A stretch of 64,000 bases of DNA, taken from the NCBI GenBank assembly GCA_965116665.1, contig OZ220709.1, forward strand, positions 1,736,001-1,800,000. The letters are read 5' to 3'. The DNA is from Aldehydirespirator sp965116665. Lineage in GTDB: Bacteria > Actinomycetota > Acidimicrobiia > Acidimicrobiales > Aldehydirespiratoraceae. Below the pieces are notes generated by a model. The model worked only from the letters and a program-made list of their open reading frames with translations, was not told the DNA's origin and searched no databases. A program made the position numbers and the translations under genes. Below are positions 1 to 8,070 of the stretch, piece after piece (position 1 is the first letter of the stretch; every line of letters begins with the position of its first letter).

Positions 1-1462
1 AGAGGCCCTGTTCCGCCTCGATCGCATCCTCGGCCGCGATCTTGGCCGCGATCTCCTCCGCGGCGGCGGCCGGCACCCGGTAGACGATGGAATGGTGGAC
101 GACCGACACCTGGTCGGGACGGAACTCGAAGCCCTTGACCCAGTTGCCGTCGCCTTCGGGGTCGGCCACCTGGTGCACCTGGCAGCGGTAGTCGTCGTTC
201 TTGACCGGCCAGCCGTCGGGGCGGGAGTAGCCGGTGTACAGCCCGTCGCGGGGGCCGATCTTCTGGTCCTCCTCGATGGGGATGATGGCCTGGAAGCGGG
301 CCACCAGCGGAGTGCTGGGCCGCACGTCGAGGCCACCCCCGGCGTCGGCCCAGGCCTTGATGGCCGCCTTCTCGTCGTCGCTGAGGGACCACTCGTGCAC
401 GAACTCCGGGCTGAGATCCGACGGCAGCCATGGCGGCATGAAGCCGATTCCGGTGACGAACGCGATGTCGTCGGCGATAGCGGCCGCGTCACCGGCGGTG
501 TCGAGCGCGAGCGTGCTCCACGCCGGGCCGCCGGTGGTGTGGCAGCTCACGCAGCGGGTCTCCAGGATCGGCTGCACGGTCGCCGCGAACCGGCCCTTCG
601 CGATGTCGGTGGTCGGGATCTCGCGGCGGAGGTCTCCGGCCGGATCCGAGGCGAGGTCGACCCGGCCGGCGACCATCTCGAAGGTCAGGGTCACCTCATC
701 GGACGTGTGCACCAGCCGGGCAATGTTGATGGGTCCGACGTCGTAGTCGCTGGTCAGGACGGTGGCCGACATGACTGCGGTGAGGGCGTCCGGTGTGACG
801 ACGACGGTGCCGGCGAAGGTCTCGGTGCGGGTGGTCTCCTTGACGGTCAGCTCTCCGGTGATGGCGATGTCGTAGCTGGTGCCGTCGGCGAACTCCGTGT
901 CGAGGCCCTCGATTGATGTGGGCCTGAACCTCACGAAGGGCCAGTGGCTCGACTGCAGGTAGTCGTGGCGGATGCGCTTGTCCCGCAGCACGGAGTCCGA
1001 CTGGAACATCTCTACGTTCACCACGATCTCGCCGACCCGGCTAGCGGCCAGATCGACAAGGTTCACCGCGATCTCGCCGGCCATCACCTCCGTGGTTCCC
1101 ACCGTGGTGCGCGACAGCCCGCCCAGGCGCTCGACGATGTGGTAACTGGCCCGGGAACCGCTCTCGGGCGCAATCCGGTACAGCCGCTCGGTCTCGACGT
1201 CGAAGTCCTCGGGGTCCTCGATGTCCACCACCGGGGGGGCGACCACCTCGCCCTGGGTGACCAACTCGGTGCGATCGATCTCGCCGGGGTCGTCGCCGTT
1301 GACCGCACTGTTGACGGCCACATCCACGGCATCGACGGCCACGTCGACGGCCGTCTCGACCGTGCCGGACCACTGGCTCCGGGTCAAGAACGCACCCGTC
1401 CCTATGACGAGCACAGCCAGGATCGCAATGCGGCCCGCGTCGAGCCTCCGCCACCAGGACAC
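1..1462 (-). CDS. Membrane-anchored YceI / cytochrome c / copper-domain protein (3' end outside window)
   Basis: This reading frame has no stop before the left edge, so only the first 487 or so residues are seen. In order it shows a short basic N-terminus, one membrane helix (about residues 14-32, rich in Ile/Leu/Val/Ala), an acidic linker, a YceI-like lipocalin domain (about 65-250), a c-type haem site CVSCH (residues 304-308) followed by an MPPW segment, and the start of a domain with an HH pair (456-457) in a VVHHS context. The last feature recalls the copper type II ascorbate-dependent monooxygenase fold. I infer an extracytoplasmic redox protein. It is the third gene of an apparent operon with the RCC1 lipoprotein and the molybdopterin oxidoreductase. 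The GTG start at 1462 is the first good in-frame start after the upstream stop, but it lacks a clear ribosome site. The three-domain fusion is unusual. Confidence 0.75.
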   Translation of the reverse strand, partial: MSWWRRLDAGRIAILAVLVIGTGAFLTRSQWSGTVETAVDVAVDAVDVAVNSAVNGDDPGEIDRTELVTQGEVVAPPVVDIEDPEDFDVETERLYRIAPESGSRASYHIVERLGGLSRTTVGTTEVMAGEIAVNLVDLAASRVGEIVVNVEMFQSDSVLRDKRIRHDYLQSSHWPFVRFRPTSIEGLDTEFADGTSYDIAITGELTVKETTRTETFAGTVVVTPDALTAVMSATVLTSDYDVGPINIARLVHTSDEVTLTFEMVAGRVDLASDPAGDLRREIPTTDIAKGRFAATVQPILETRCVSCHTTGGPAWSTLALDTAGDAAAIADDIAFVTGIGFMPPWLPSDLSPEFVHEWSLSDDEKAAIKAWADAGGGLDVRPSTPLVARFQAIIPIEEDQKIGPRDGLYTGYSRPDGWPVKNDDYRCQVHQVADPEGDGNWVKGFEFRPDQVSVVHHSIVYRVPAAAAEEIAAKIAAEDAIEAEQGL

Positions 1463-1509
1463 GACCCAGTATGCCCCCGCTCTCGCCGCCGCCGAGGACA
1501 GGACCTCGC

Positions 1510-3237
1510 TCAGCCGGTGTAGGTCACGCCCTCGGGCGGGGCCCGCAGCGTCCCCCAGCACTCGACGGAGCCGTCAGGGCGCAGCCCGCAGGTGTATCCC
1601 TGACCGACCTCGACGGCCGCGAACTCCCCGGCGGGCGGCGCCTGTTCGGTTCCCCAGCACTCGACGGTTCCGTCGGTGCGCACTCCGCATGAATGGCCCT
1701 CCGACGAGATGGCCGCGAAGGCCCCGGCGGGGGCGTCCAATTGTCCATGCGAGTTGGCACCCCAGCACTCGACCATCCCGCGCGGGGCGAGGGCGCAGGT
1801 GTGGTCCTCCCCGGCCGCGACTGCGCTGAAGAGTCCTTGAGGAGCCTCCAGCCGACCGGCGTCTGGGTTGCCCCAGCATTCGGTTTCGCCTGCGAACCGG
1901 ATGCCGCACGTGTGGAAGCTCCCCGCGCTGACCGCGGTGAAGGGGCCGACGGGCGCGTCGGCCTGTCCGTGAGAGTCGGAACCCCAACATACGACAGCGC
2001 TGCCGTAGCGCAGGCCGCAGGCGTGACCGACGCCTGCTGTGACCGTATCGAACGGGCCTGCCGGTGTGTCTAGCACCCCGAAGCGGTCGTATCCCCAGCA
2101 CTCGATGGTCCCCTCCGGGCGTAAGCCGCAGGCGAAGTAGCTCCCGGTGTCCATCGTGCTGAAACGCCCGCCGGGCGGTTCCATCTGGCCCACCAGGTCC
2201 GTGCCCCAGCATTTCACGGTGCCGTCGGCGAGCAGCCCGCACGTGTGGTTGCCGCCGGTAGCCAGCGACTCGAACTCCTCGCTGGGCGGCTCGGCTCCCG
2301 CAACGAATCGCCGGCCCCAGCACCGGATGGTGCCGTCGGTGAGCAGCCCGCAGGTGTGGTCGGCCGCGGCCGCGATCGTCTGGAACTGGCCGTCGGGGGC
2401 CGGGGTTGTGCCGTAGGCGTTCGATCCCCAGCACTGGGCGGTGCGGTCGAGGCGCAGGGCACAGGTGTGGTCCACGCCGGCCGTGAGTGTCGTGAAGCTT
2501 CCGCTGGGAGCGTCCGACTTGCCCAGGTAGTCCGAGCCCCAGCAACGCACCGAGCTGTCGAGCGTCACCCCGCAGGTGTGGTCGGCCCCTGCGGCGATGG
2601 CGGTGAAGCGTTCCGTCCGCCGGTCGGCCTGTCCGAGTTCGTTGGCGCCCCAGCACACCACCGTGCCGCCGCTGCGCAGGACGCAGGCGTGGTCGTGTCC
2701 GGCAGCCAACGCGGTGAAGTGCCCTCCGGGCGGCGTTAGCAGAGCGGAGTTGGATCCTCCCCAGCAGTCGACGTCGCCGTCGGCGCGCAGAGCACAGGCG
2801 TAGCCGGCGCCCGCCGACACCGCTACGTACTGGCCATCAGGGACGTCGGTCATTCCGGCGAAGTCCGCGCCCCAGCACTCGATGCTGCCTTCGGTGCTGA
2901 TGGCGCAGTTGTGGCCGGGCCCCGCTGAGATGGCCGTGAAGTCTCCTTCGGGCGCATCGAGGACCCCGCTCTGATTCACGCCCCAGCAGTCGATGCCGCC
3001 GTCGGACCGGATCGCGCAGGTATGCCAGAATCCGGCCGCCACCGCGATGAACGTCCCCTCGGCCGGCGCGGGCGCCGATGGGGCCGGCGGATCGAGGACG
3101 GAGGGATCCTCTCCGGTGGTCTGGCCGGTGAGGTCGCCTGCTTCGGCCTCGCTGCCATTCGCCGACGGCTCATCCGAGCACGCCGTGGCCATGAGCCCGG
3201 CCACAACCAGCAGACAAGCGATCCGTCGAAGCGGCAT
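1510..3237 (-). CDS. Lipoprotein with 14 RCC1-type repeats
   Basis: The protein has 575 residues. It begins with a lipoprotein signal peptide whose lipobox ends at Cys20, then an acidic and Pro-rich linker. The rest is 14 repeats of about 37 residues, each carrying an HTC...CWG pattern with exactly nine residues between the two cysteines. RCC1/BLIP-II repeats form seven-bladed beta-propellers, so 14 repeats would make two propellers. The regular cysteine pairs suggest one disulphide per repeat, which fits an exported location. No catalytic motif is visible; binding or scaffolding is the likely role. It starts 3 bases after the molybdopterin oxidoreductase gene ends and lies just before the YceI/cytochrome gene, so the three are probably co-transcribed. 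Confidence 0.85.
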   Translation of the reverse strand: MPLRRIACLLVVAGLMATACSDEPSANGSEAEAGDLTGQTTGEDPSVLDPPAPSAPAPAEGTFIAVAAGFWHTCAIRSDGGIDCWGVNQSGVLDAPEGDFTAISAGPGHNCAISTEGSIECWGADFAGMTDVPDGQYVAVSAGAGYACALRADGDVDCWGGSNSALLTPPGGHFTALAAGHDHACVLRSGGTVVCWGANELGQADRRTERFTAIAAGADHTCGVTLDSSVRCWGSDYLGKSDAPSGSFTTLTAGVDHTCALRLDRTAQCWGSNAYGTTPAPDGQFQTIAAAADHTCGLLTDGTIRCWGRRFVAGAEPPSEEFESLATGGNHTCGLLADGTVKCWGTDLVGQMEPPGGRFSTMDTGSYFACGLRPEGTIECWGYDRFGVLDTPAGPFDTVTAGVGHACGLRYGSAVVCWGSDSHGQADAPVGPFTAVSAGSFHTCGIRFAGETECWGNPDAGRLEAPQGLFSAVAAGEDHTCALAPRGMVECWGANSHGQLDAPAGAFAAISSEGHSCGVRTDGTVECWGTEQAPPAGEFAAVEVGQGYTCGLRPDGSVECWGTLRAPPEGVTYTG

Positions 3238-3240
3238 GGG

Positions 3241-4236
3241 CTACTCCAGCGGGAACGGCAGCTGGAGCCACCAGGGACGGTCGATCGGCTCGATCCGGCT
3301 GACCCACTTCACCCACCAGAAGCCGCGGCGTCCCGGGGCCACCAGCCGCACCGGAGCGCCGTGGCCCCGGCGCAGCGGCTCGCCTCCGTATCCGACGGCG
3401 AGGTACAGGTTGGCCGCGTCGCGGGCGGGGAACAGGCGGCTGTAGCCGGTCAGCGAGGTGACCTCCAGGGTGGGGCGGTCCAGTTCCGGCATCAACTCGG
3501 CTAGCGGCACCGCATCCCAGGACTGGCGGCTCCACCATCCCCCGGTGCAGTCGAGGTCGGCCTCCAACGGCCTGGTCTCCTCGTGCAGTGCCTCCAGTGC
3601 CACCGGGTTGCCTGCGACGGTCAGCTCCCATTCGGAGGCGGGCACCCGGGGCGACCGGTCGTTGAGCCACATCGTCGTCGGCATTTCCGGCGGGTTGAAC
3701 GAGGCGATCTCGTGGGAGCCGGTGAAGCGCCGGTTGTCGCCGACTACCAGCTGCTGGATCCCGTAGGCGGCGCCTGACGCGGCCAGGGCGAGGCCGCCGC
3801 CCGCCAGTGCCCGGCGGTCGAGGTCGGTCATGCGGGGGCGTCCGGGCCGGCTCACGATGTGCCACACCACCAGAGGCGCCAGCAGCGCAGCCAGAAGCAC
3901 ATGGGTCCACAGCGCCGACCAGTAGCCCACCCCGTGCCACATCCCGGTGGCGTGCAGCACGCCGATCACGACTGTGGCTGTCACCAGCGCGCCCAGCAGC
4001 ATCGACAGCCACCGGGTGGCCCGGCGGCGCTTCAACCCGGTCCGCACCGATCCCCTGAGCTTGGCCGGGGCCAGCGCTAGCAGGCTCAGTCCGGCCAGGG
4101 CATGGACCACCGTCACCCAGCGGCCCCAGCCGCTGCCGACGCCCCAGGACACCAGCCCGGTCACGGCGGCCACGGTCACCGCCACCCCCAGCAGCAAGTC
4201 GACCCGCCGGGGCGTGAGCCATTTAGTGAGTCTCAT
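3241..4236 (-). CDS. Molybdopterin-dependent oxidoreductase with N-terminal cytochrome b561-like membrane domain
   Basis: The protein has 331 residues. The N-terminal half has about four membrane helices (near residues 14-33, 40-58, 77-97 and 106-127) with histidines at 45, 95, 112 and 126 that could bind haem b. The C-terminal half (about 165-325) resembles the sulfite oxidase/MsrP molybdopterin fold, with Cys230 in a DLDCTGGWW context at the place of the molybdenum-ligating cysteine, and a GYGGEPLRRGHGAPVR block typical of that family. I infer a membrane-bound oxidoreductase that passes electrons between a quinone or haem pool and an external substrate. It is the first gene of the minus-strand operon leading into the RCC1 lipoprotein. 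An AT-rich promoter-like stretch precedes it. The substrate is unknown. Confidence 0.8.
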   Translation of the reverse strand: MRLTKWLTPRRVDLLLGVAVTVAAVTGLVSWGVGSGWGRWVTVVHALAGLSLLALAPAKLRGSVRTGLKRRRATRWLSMLLGALVTATVVIGVLHATGMWHGVGYWSALWTHVLLAALLAPLVVWHIVSRPGRPRMTDLDRRALAGGGLALAASGAAYGIQQLVVGDNRRFTGSHEIASFNPPEMPTTMWLNDRSPRVPASEWELTVAGNPVALEALHEETRPLEADLDCTGGWWSRQSWDAVPLAELMPELDRPTLEVTSLTGYSRLFPARDAANLYLAVGYGGEPLRRGHGAPVRLVAPGRRGFWWVKWVSRIEPIDRPWWLQLPFPLE

Positions 4237-4303
4237 GCTATATTGTTCTATATGACTATCGCCTAACGGCCTCGACGGTTGGACATGCTATACTTGGGAG
4301 GAC
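4237..4303. promoter_or_regulatory. Divergent promoter region, AT-rich
   Basis: This 67-base gap separates the molybdopterin oxidoreductase gene (minus) from the small coiled-coil gene (plus). On the plus strand TATACT at 4289-4294 fits a -10 element. On the minus strand TATAGA (complement of 4247-4252) fits another, and each would start transcription within a few bases of the neighbouring start codon. The segment is strikingly AT-rich compared with the GC-rich surroundings. No convincing -35 boxes are seen. Near-leaderless transcripts, which are common in actinobacteria, are an inference. Confidence 0.45.
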
Positions 4304-4603
4304 ATGCCCGTGGCGGAAGCGATTGTCGGAGTACTGGGTGCGGGCATCTTGGGGATGCTCTGCTTCTTCTTTCAGTCAATCAAGTCGGACCTTCGCGACC
4401 TCGGCAGACGCCTGGGTCGCGTCGAGGCGATCCTGGTCGACGTGCTGGAGCGATTGACCAGGGTCGAGACTGTCCAGGAGGAGCATGGTCGTCGATTGAC
4501 CAAGATCGAGGCCACTCTGGAGGAGCATGGCCGCCTGCTCGCTCAGATGGCGGATCACGGCGACCGGATTGCCGCTCTGGAGAGGGCTGCTGGCGCCGGT
4601 TAG
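4304..4603 (+). CDS. Small membrane-anchored coiled-coil protein
   Basis: The protein has 99 residues: one N-terminal membrane helix (about residues 5-24, Gly/Leu/Ile-rich with FFF) followed by a long charged coiled coil with repeats of the type RLTRVETVQEEHGRRLTKIE. It resembles many short phage-like or envelope coiled-coil proteins of unknown function. Two starts compete. The ATG at 4304 lies about 9 bases after a TATACT -10 box and could be leaderless. The in-frame GTG at 4310 has GGGAGG eight bases upstream. Its stop overlaps the stop of the convergent acyl-CoA dehydrogenase gene by four bases. Confidence 0.65.
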   Translation: MPVAEAIVGVLGAGILGMLCFFFQSIKSDLRDLGRRLGRVEAILVDVLERLTRVETVQEEHGRRLTKIEATLEEHGRLLAQMADHGDRIAALERAAGAG

Positions 4604-5745
4604 ACGGCTCCGAGGACGGCGTCGGCGATGCGGTCCTCGCAGGCGGCCGTGTCCCACCAGGACAGCTGCAGCTGCTTGGCCCGCCGGAAGTAGAGCTGGA
4701 TGTCGTACTCCAGAGTGAAGCCGATCCCGCCGAAGACCTGCTGGCACATGGCGGTGATGTCCCGGTAGGTGCGGCCCGCGAACAGCTTGGCCATGGGAGC
4801 CAGGCGGTCGGTGGCCCGTCCCGTGCTGTGGGCCCAGGCCGCCTCGTACACCAGCAGCCGGGCGCCGTCGAGGGCGGTGCGGGCGTCGGCCAGGTAGTGC
4901 GAGATGGCCTGGAACTCGGCCAGGGCCTTACCGAACTGATGCCGGGCCTTGGCGTACTCGACGGTGGTCTCCAGCGCGTAGGTCGCGCCGCCAACGGCCT
5001 GAGCCGCGGCCAGGATCACGGCGGAGTGCATGGTCCGGTCCCACGCCGCCCAGCCCGTACCCGGCGATGCACCGGGGTCGTCCAGCCGGGCCGCGGCCTC
5101 CACGGCCAGGCCGTCGAAGGACGCCAGGTACTGGGTGTCCGAGGAGATCGACATCCGCTGCTCGATCTTCAGGCCCTCGGCGTCGGCGGGAACCACGAAG
5201 AGGTCGATGTCGGTGTCGCCACTCCCGGTGCGGGCCAGCACGACGAGAAGGTCGGCCGCGGCCGCGAACGGCACATGGGACTTAGTCCCGTCCAGCACGT
5301 AGCCGTCGCTGGTAGATCGAGCGGCCAGCTGCACGCCCCGGGGCTTGTAGCCGCCGCCGGGCTCCAGCCACCCCACGGTGGCGATCGTCTGTCCCGCAGC
5401 GATTCCCCCCAGCAGCTCGTCCTGCTGGGCGGGGGTGCCCGCTTCGGCGATCGCACCGGCCGACAGCACGCAGCTCACGAAGTGGGGGACCGGCGCCAGC
5501 GACCGTCCCAGCTCCTCGTAGAGCACCACCCCGTCGATCAGGCTCATGCCCGAGCCGCCGGCGCGGTCGGGGACCATCAGCCCGCACAGCCCGAGCTCGC
5601 CGAACTGCTGCCACAGGTCGCGGGCGATGCCGTCGGGGTCGTCCTCCAGCTCGCGCACCCGCTCCAACGGTGACAGCTCGCCGCACAGGCCCCGCACCAT
5701 GTCGCGCAGCATGTCCTGCTCGTGGGTGAAGTCGAGGTCCAGCAT
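4600..5745 (-). CDS. Acyl-CoA dehydrogenase
   Basis: The protein has 381 residues, the usual length for the family. It has the FAD-dependent acyl-CoA dehydrogenase layout: N-terminal helices (LDLDFTHEQDMLRDMVR), a middle beta domain with a DGYVLDGTKSHVPFA block, and a C-terminal helical domain with ARHQFGKALAEFQAI and a GGIGFTLEYDIQLYFRR ending. Such enzymes introduce the alpha,beta double bond into CoA esters. The ATG at 5745 has GGAGG about eight bases upstream; the frame stays open further upstream but without family similarity. The MaoC-type gene lies 43 bases upstream on the same strand, so dehydrogenation and hydration steps are probably coupled. The substrate cannot be told. Confidence 0.88.
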   Translation of the reverse strand: MLDLDFTHEQDMLRDMVRGLCGELSPLERVRELEDDPDGIARDLWQQFGELGLCGLMVPDRAGGSGMSLIDGVVLYEELGRSLAPVPHFVSCVLSAGAIAEAGTPAQQDELLGGIAAGQTIATVGWLEPGGGYKPRGVQLAARSTSDGYVLDGTKSHVPFAAAADLLVVLARTGSGDTDIDLFVVPADAEGLKIEQRMSISSDTQYLASFDGLAVEAAARLDDPGASPGTGWAAWDRTMHSAVILAAAQAVGGATYALETTVEYAKARHQFGKALAEFQAISHYLADARTALDGARLLVYEAAWAHSTGRATDRLAPMAKLFAGRTYRDITAMCQQVFGGIGFTLEYDIQLYFRRAKQLQLSWWDTAACEDRIADAVLGAV

Positions 5746-5788
5746 CAACGCCTCCTGCTGTCGTCGCAGGCTTCCAGCCCGGGAGTCC

Positions 5789-6850
5789 TCACGGTTTCCA
5801 GTCCTCACCCCGGCGCTGCCACGGGTTGTCGTCCGCCGACATCGGCAGGGCCACTCTGGCCGTCCCGGTGGTGCAGACGCGGTCATCGCCGCGCAGCACG
5901 AAGCTCAGCTCGACCCAGCCGCAGCCGGCGTCGTCCATGGGAGCGGCCGCGACCGTGGCCGAGATGGTCATGGTGTCTCCGGGAAAGACCGGGTCCAGCA
6001 TGCGGAACGAGACCCGTCCCAGCCGTCCCTTCGGGCCGGTCCAGTCGGTTATGGCCCGCTCGATCCAGGCCAGCTGGTTCGGCGTGTTCAGGAAGATGTC
6101 GCGGGTGCCGTTGCGCTCGGTGGCGAAGTGGTAGTCGTGGTGCATGGGCCGCCAGTCCCGGCTGGCCAGCGCGCCGAGCACGACGGTGGTGGTGGTCACG
6201 TCGTGGACAAGCTCGGGAAGGGTGTCCCCGACGCGAACCTGATCGTGGGCGGGGTCGGGCTTGGCCGTCGGGCCGGGCTCGGCCTTACCAGGCTCCGATG
6301 ACGCTCTCTTGGCTGCTGGCTGCTCGGCCTGGGCGGCTCCGTCTCGGCGGTAGCCGAAGCCGGTGTAGGACTCCACCCCCACCAGCGTTCCGTTCTGGTT
6401 GTGGTATTCGACGTCGATCACCCAGAACCGGCCGGAGCCGAGACGGGTCGTCTTGGGTCCGCTCGCGGACCGGAGTACCTGGTGGTGGCTGATCACGTCA
6501 CCGGGGTGCACGGGCTCGTGGAACACGATCGTGTTGTCGCTCATGATGGCCTCGGGCAGTTGCAGACGTTCCTTGAGGTCGAAGTGGACCTTGAGAGCTA
6601 CCTGCTCGGTGGTCGCGCCGGGTGTCCAGCGGTGGGGACGCATCCACAGCGACAGCGTGCTGAGCGGCAGGATGGCGTCCCCCGTCAGCATCTCGGCCAC
6701 GGCCGGCTCCCAGTAGAGGGGATTGCCGTTCTCGGTGGCCGCCAGGGTGTTCCAGCCGTAGCCCCTCTCGGCCGGGAAGTCGGCGGTCTCGGGGTACATG
6801 GGCCGCCCGATCAGCGCGGCGACATCGGTGGGCAGCTCAACGCTCGTCAT
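5789..6850 (-). CDS. MaoC-family / FAS1-like acyl dehydratase
   Basis: The protein has 353 residues and two hot-dog domains. The N-terminal half (about 10-160) resembles the FAS1-like dehydratase domain. An Ala/Lys/Pro-rich linker follows, and the C-terminal half (about 195-345) carries a hydratase-like segment SRDWRPMHHDYHFA. MaoC proteins hydrate enoyl-CoA esters or dehydrate 3-hydroxyacyl-CoA esters. It sits between a CoA-transferase gene upstream and an acyl-CoA dehydrogenase gene downstream on the same strand, so all three probably serve one CoA-ester pathway. Exact substrate unknown. Confidence 0.82.
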   Translation of the reverse strand: MTSVELPTDVAALIGRPMYPETADFPAERGYGWNTLAATENGNPLYWEPAVAEMLTGDAILPLSTLSLWMRPHRWTPGATTEQVALKVHFDLKERLQLPEAIMSDNTIVFHEPVHPGDVISHHQVLRSASGPKTTRLGSGRFWVIDVEYHNQNGTLVGVESYTGFGYRRDGAAQAEQPAAKRASSEPGKAEPGPTAKPDPAHDQVRVGDTLPELVHDVTTTTVVLGALASRDWRPMHHDYHFATERNGTRDIFLNTPNQLAWIERAITDWTGPKGRLGRVSFRMLDPVFPGDTMTISATVAAAPMDDAGCGWVELSFVLRGDDRVCTTGTARVALPMSADDNPWQRRGEDWKP

Positions 6851-6872
6851 CGACTCTCACTCCCTCCGTCGA

Positions 6873-8063
6873 TCATGCGATCACCCCCGCAGCGGCCAGG
6901 GTGGAGACCCGGGCGTCGTCGTAGCCGGCCTCGGCCAGGAGCGCGGCGGTGTCGGTAGTGCCCGGATCGGGCAACGGGTACGGGCCCTGGGGCGGGGTCG
7001 CTCCGGCCCAAACCGGGCCGATCTGCTCCAGCGGACCCTCGGCCGGATGTTCGGCCTTGACGACCGCACCGCGGGCGAGGTACTGCTCGTCTCGCACCGC
7101 CTCCGAGACGCGGTTGACCGGGGCCACGCAGCAGTCGGCCGGGCCGAGACGCCTCACCCAATCGTCGCGGTCGGCGGTCAGGAACCGCTGGGCCAGCGCC
7201 GCCCTGACCTCGTCCTGGGCCTCGTCGTCGGTCTGGACATCGATGTAGTCCTCCAGACCGAGAGCCCGGCACAGGTTCGCCCAGAAGCCGGCCTCGATGG
7301 CGGCCACGGACAGATGCTCGCCGTCGGCGCAGGCGTATACGCCATAGCAGGCGTAGCGGCCGGTGAGGATGTAGTGGCCCGGCCCGGGCTCGACTCCGGT
7401 GGCCAGGTGCTCGTCGGCGTACAGCGCCATCATTCCCAGCGCCCCGTCGGCCACCGAGACATCGAGGTACTCCCCGCAGCCGGTGCGCTCGCGGCGCAAC
7501 AGGGCGGCCATGATCGCCATCGCGGCGTGCATCCCGCCCGCGGCGATGTCGGCCACCGTGGCTCCCGGCAGGGCGGGGGTGCCGTCGGCCTGCCGGCTGC
7601 TGCAGTGCAGGTAGCCCGACACGGCCAGGTAGTTGAGGTCGTGGCCGGCCCACTGGCTGCGAGGACCGGTCTGGCCGTAGCCGCTGGTCGAGCAGTAGAC
7701 GATGCGCTCGTTGACTGCCCGGACGGCGGCGTAGCCGATGCCGAGACGCTCGACCACGCCGGGACGGAAGCTCTCCACCACCACGTCGGCGGACCGGGCC
7801 AGGTCGAGGAACGCGCCCCGGCCGTCGTCGTTCTTGAGGTCCAGCAGGGCCCGCCTCATGCCCCGATGGCCGCTGTAGGCGTAGGCCGGGGGAATGGTGG
7901 CAACCCCAGCACGGCGGGGCACCGGACCGACCTTCACTACATCTGCCCCGTAGTCGGCCAGCAGGCGGTTGGCCCGAGCCGCGGGCCCGACCGAGGACAG
8001 GTCCATCACCCTCGTGCCTTTGAGAGCCCCGGCGCGGGCGGCGGTCGATGTGCCGGCGTTCAC
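6873..8063 (-). CDS. CaiB/BaiF family (class III) CoA-transferase
   Basis: The protein has 396 residues and follows the family III pattern: LKGTRVMDLSSVGPAA near the N-terminus, LLADYGADVVKVG, LDLKNDDGRGAFLDLA, and a SGYGQTGPRSQWAGHD block. These enzymes move CoA between acyl groups through an aspartyl-CoA thioester; the aspartate is probably in the AGHDLNYLA segment. The GTG start at 8063 follows the upstream acyl-CoA dehydrogenase stop by only 7 bases, indicating co-transcription. It would activate or recycle an acid by CoA transfer in this catabolic cluster. Confidence 0.85.
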   Translation of the reverse strand: MNAGTSTAARAGALKGTRVMDLSSVGPAARANRLLADYGADVVKVGPVPRRAGVATIPPAYAYSGHRGMRRALLDLKNDDGRGAFLDLARSADVVVESFRPGVVERLGIGYAAVRAVNERIVYCSTSGYGQTGPRSQWAGHDLNYLAVSGYLHCSSRQADGTPALPGATVADIAAGGMHAAMAIMAALLRRERTGCGEYLDVSVADGALGMMALYADEHLATGVEPGPGHYILTGRYACYGVYACADGEHLSVAAIEAGFWANLCRALGLEDYIDVQTDDEAQDEVRAALAQRFLTADRDDWVRRLGPADCCVAPVNRVSEAVRDEQYLARGAVVKAEHPAEGPLEQIGPVWAGATPPQGPYPLPDPGTTDTAALLAEAGYDDARVSTLAAAGVIA

Positions 8064-8070
8064 GGCTGGC

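Noticed and set aside
92..1522. Long plus-strand open frames across the first 1.5 kb
   Set aside because: They are antisense shadows of the minus-strand YceI/cytochrome/copper gene, rich in Val/Gly/Ala repeats with no domain.
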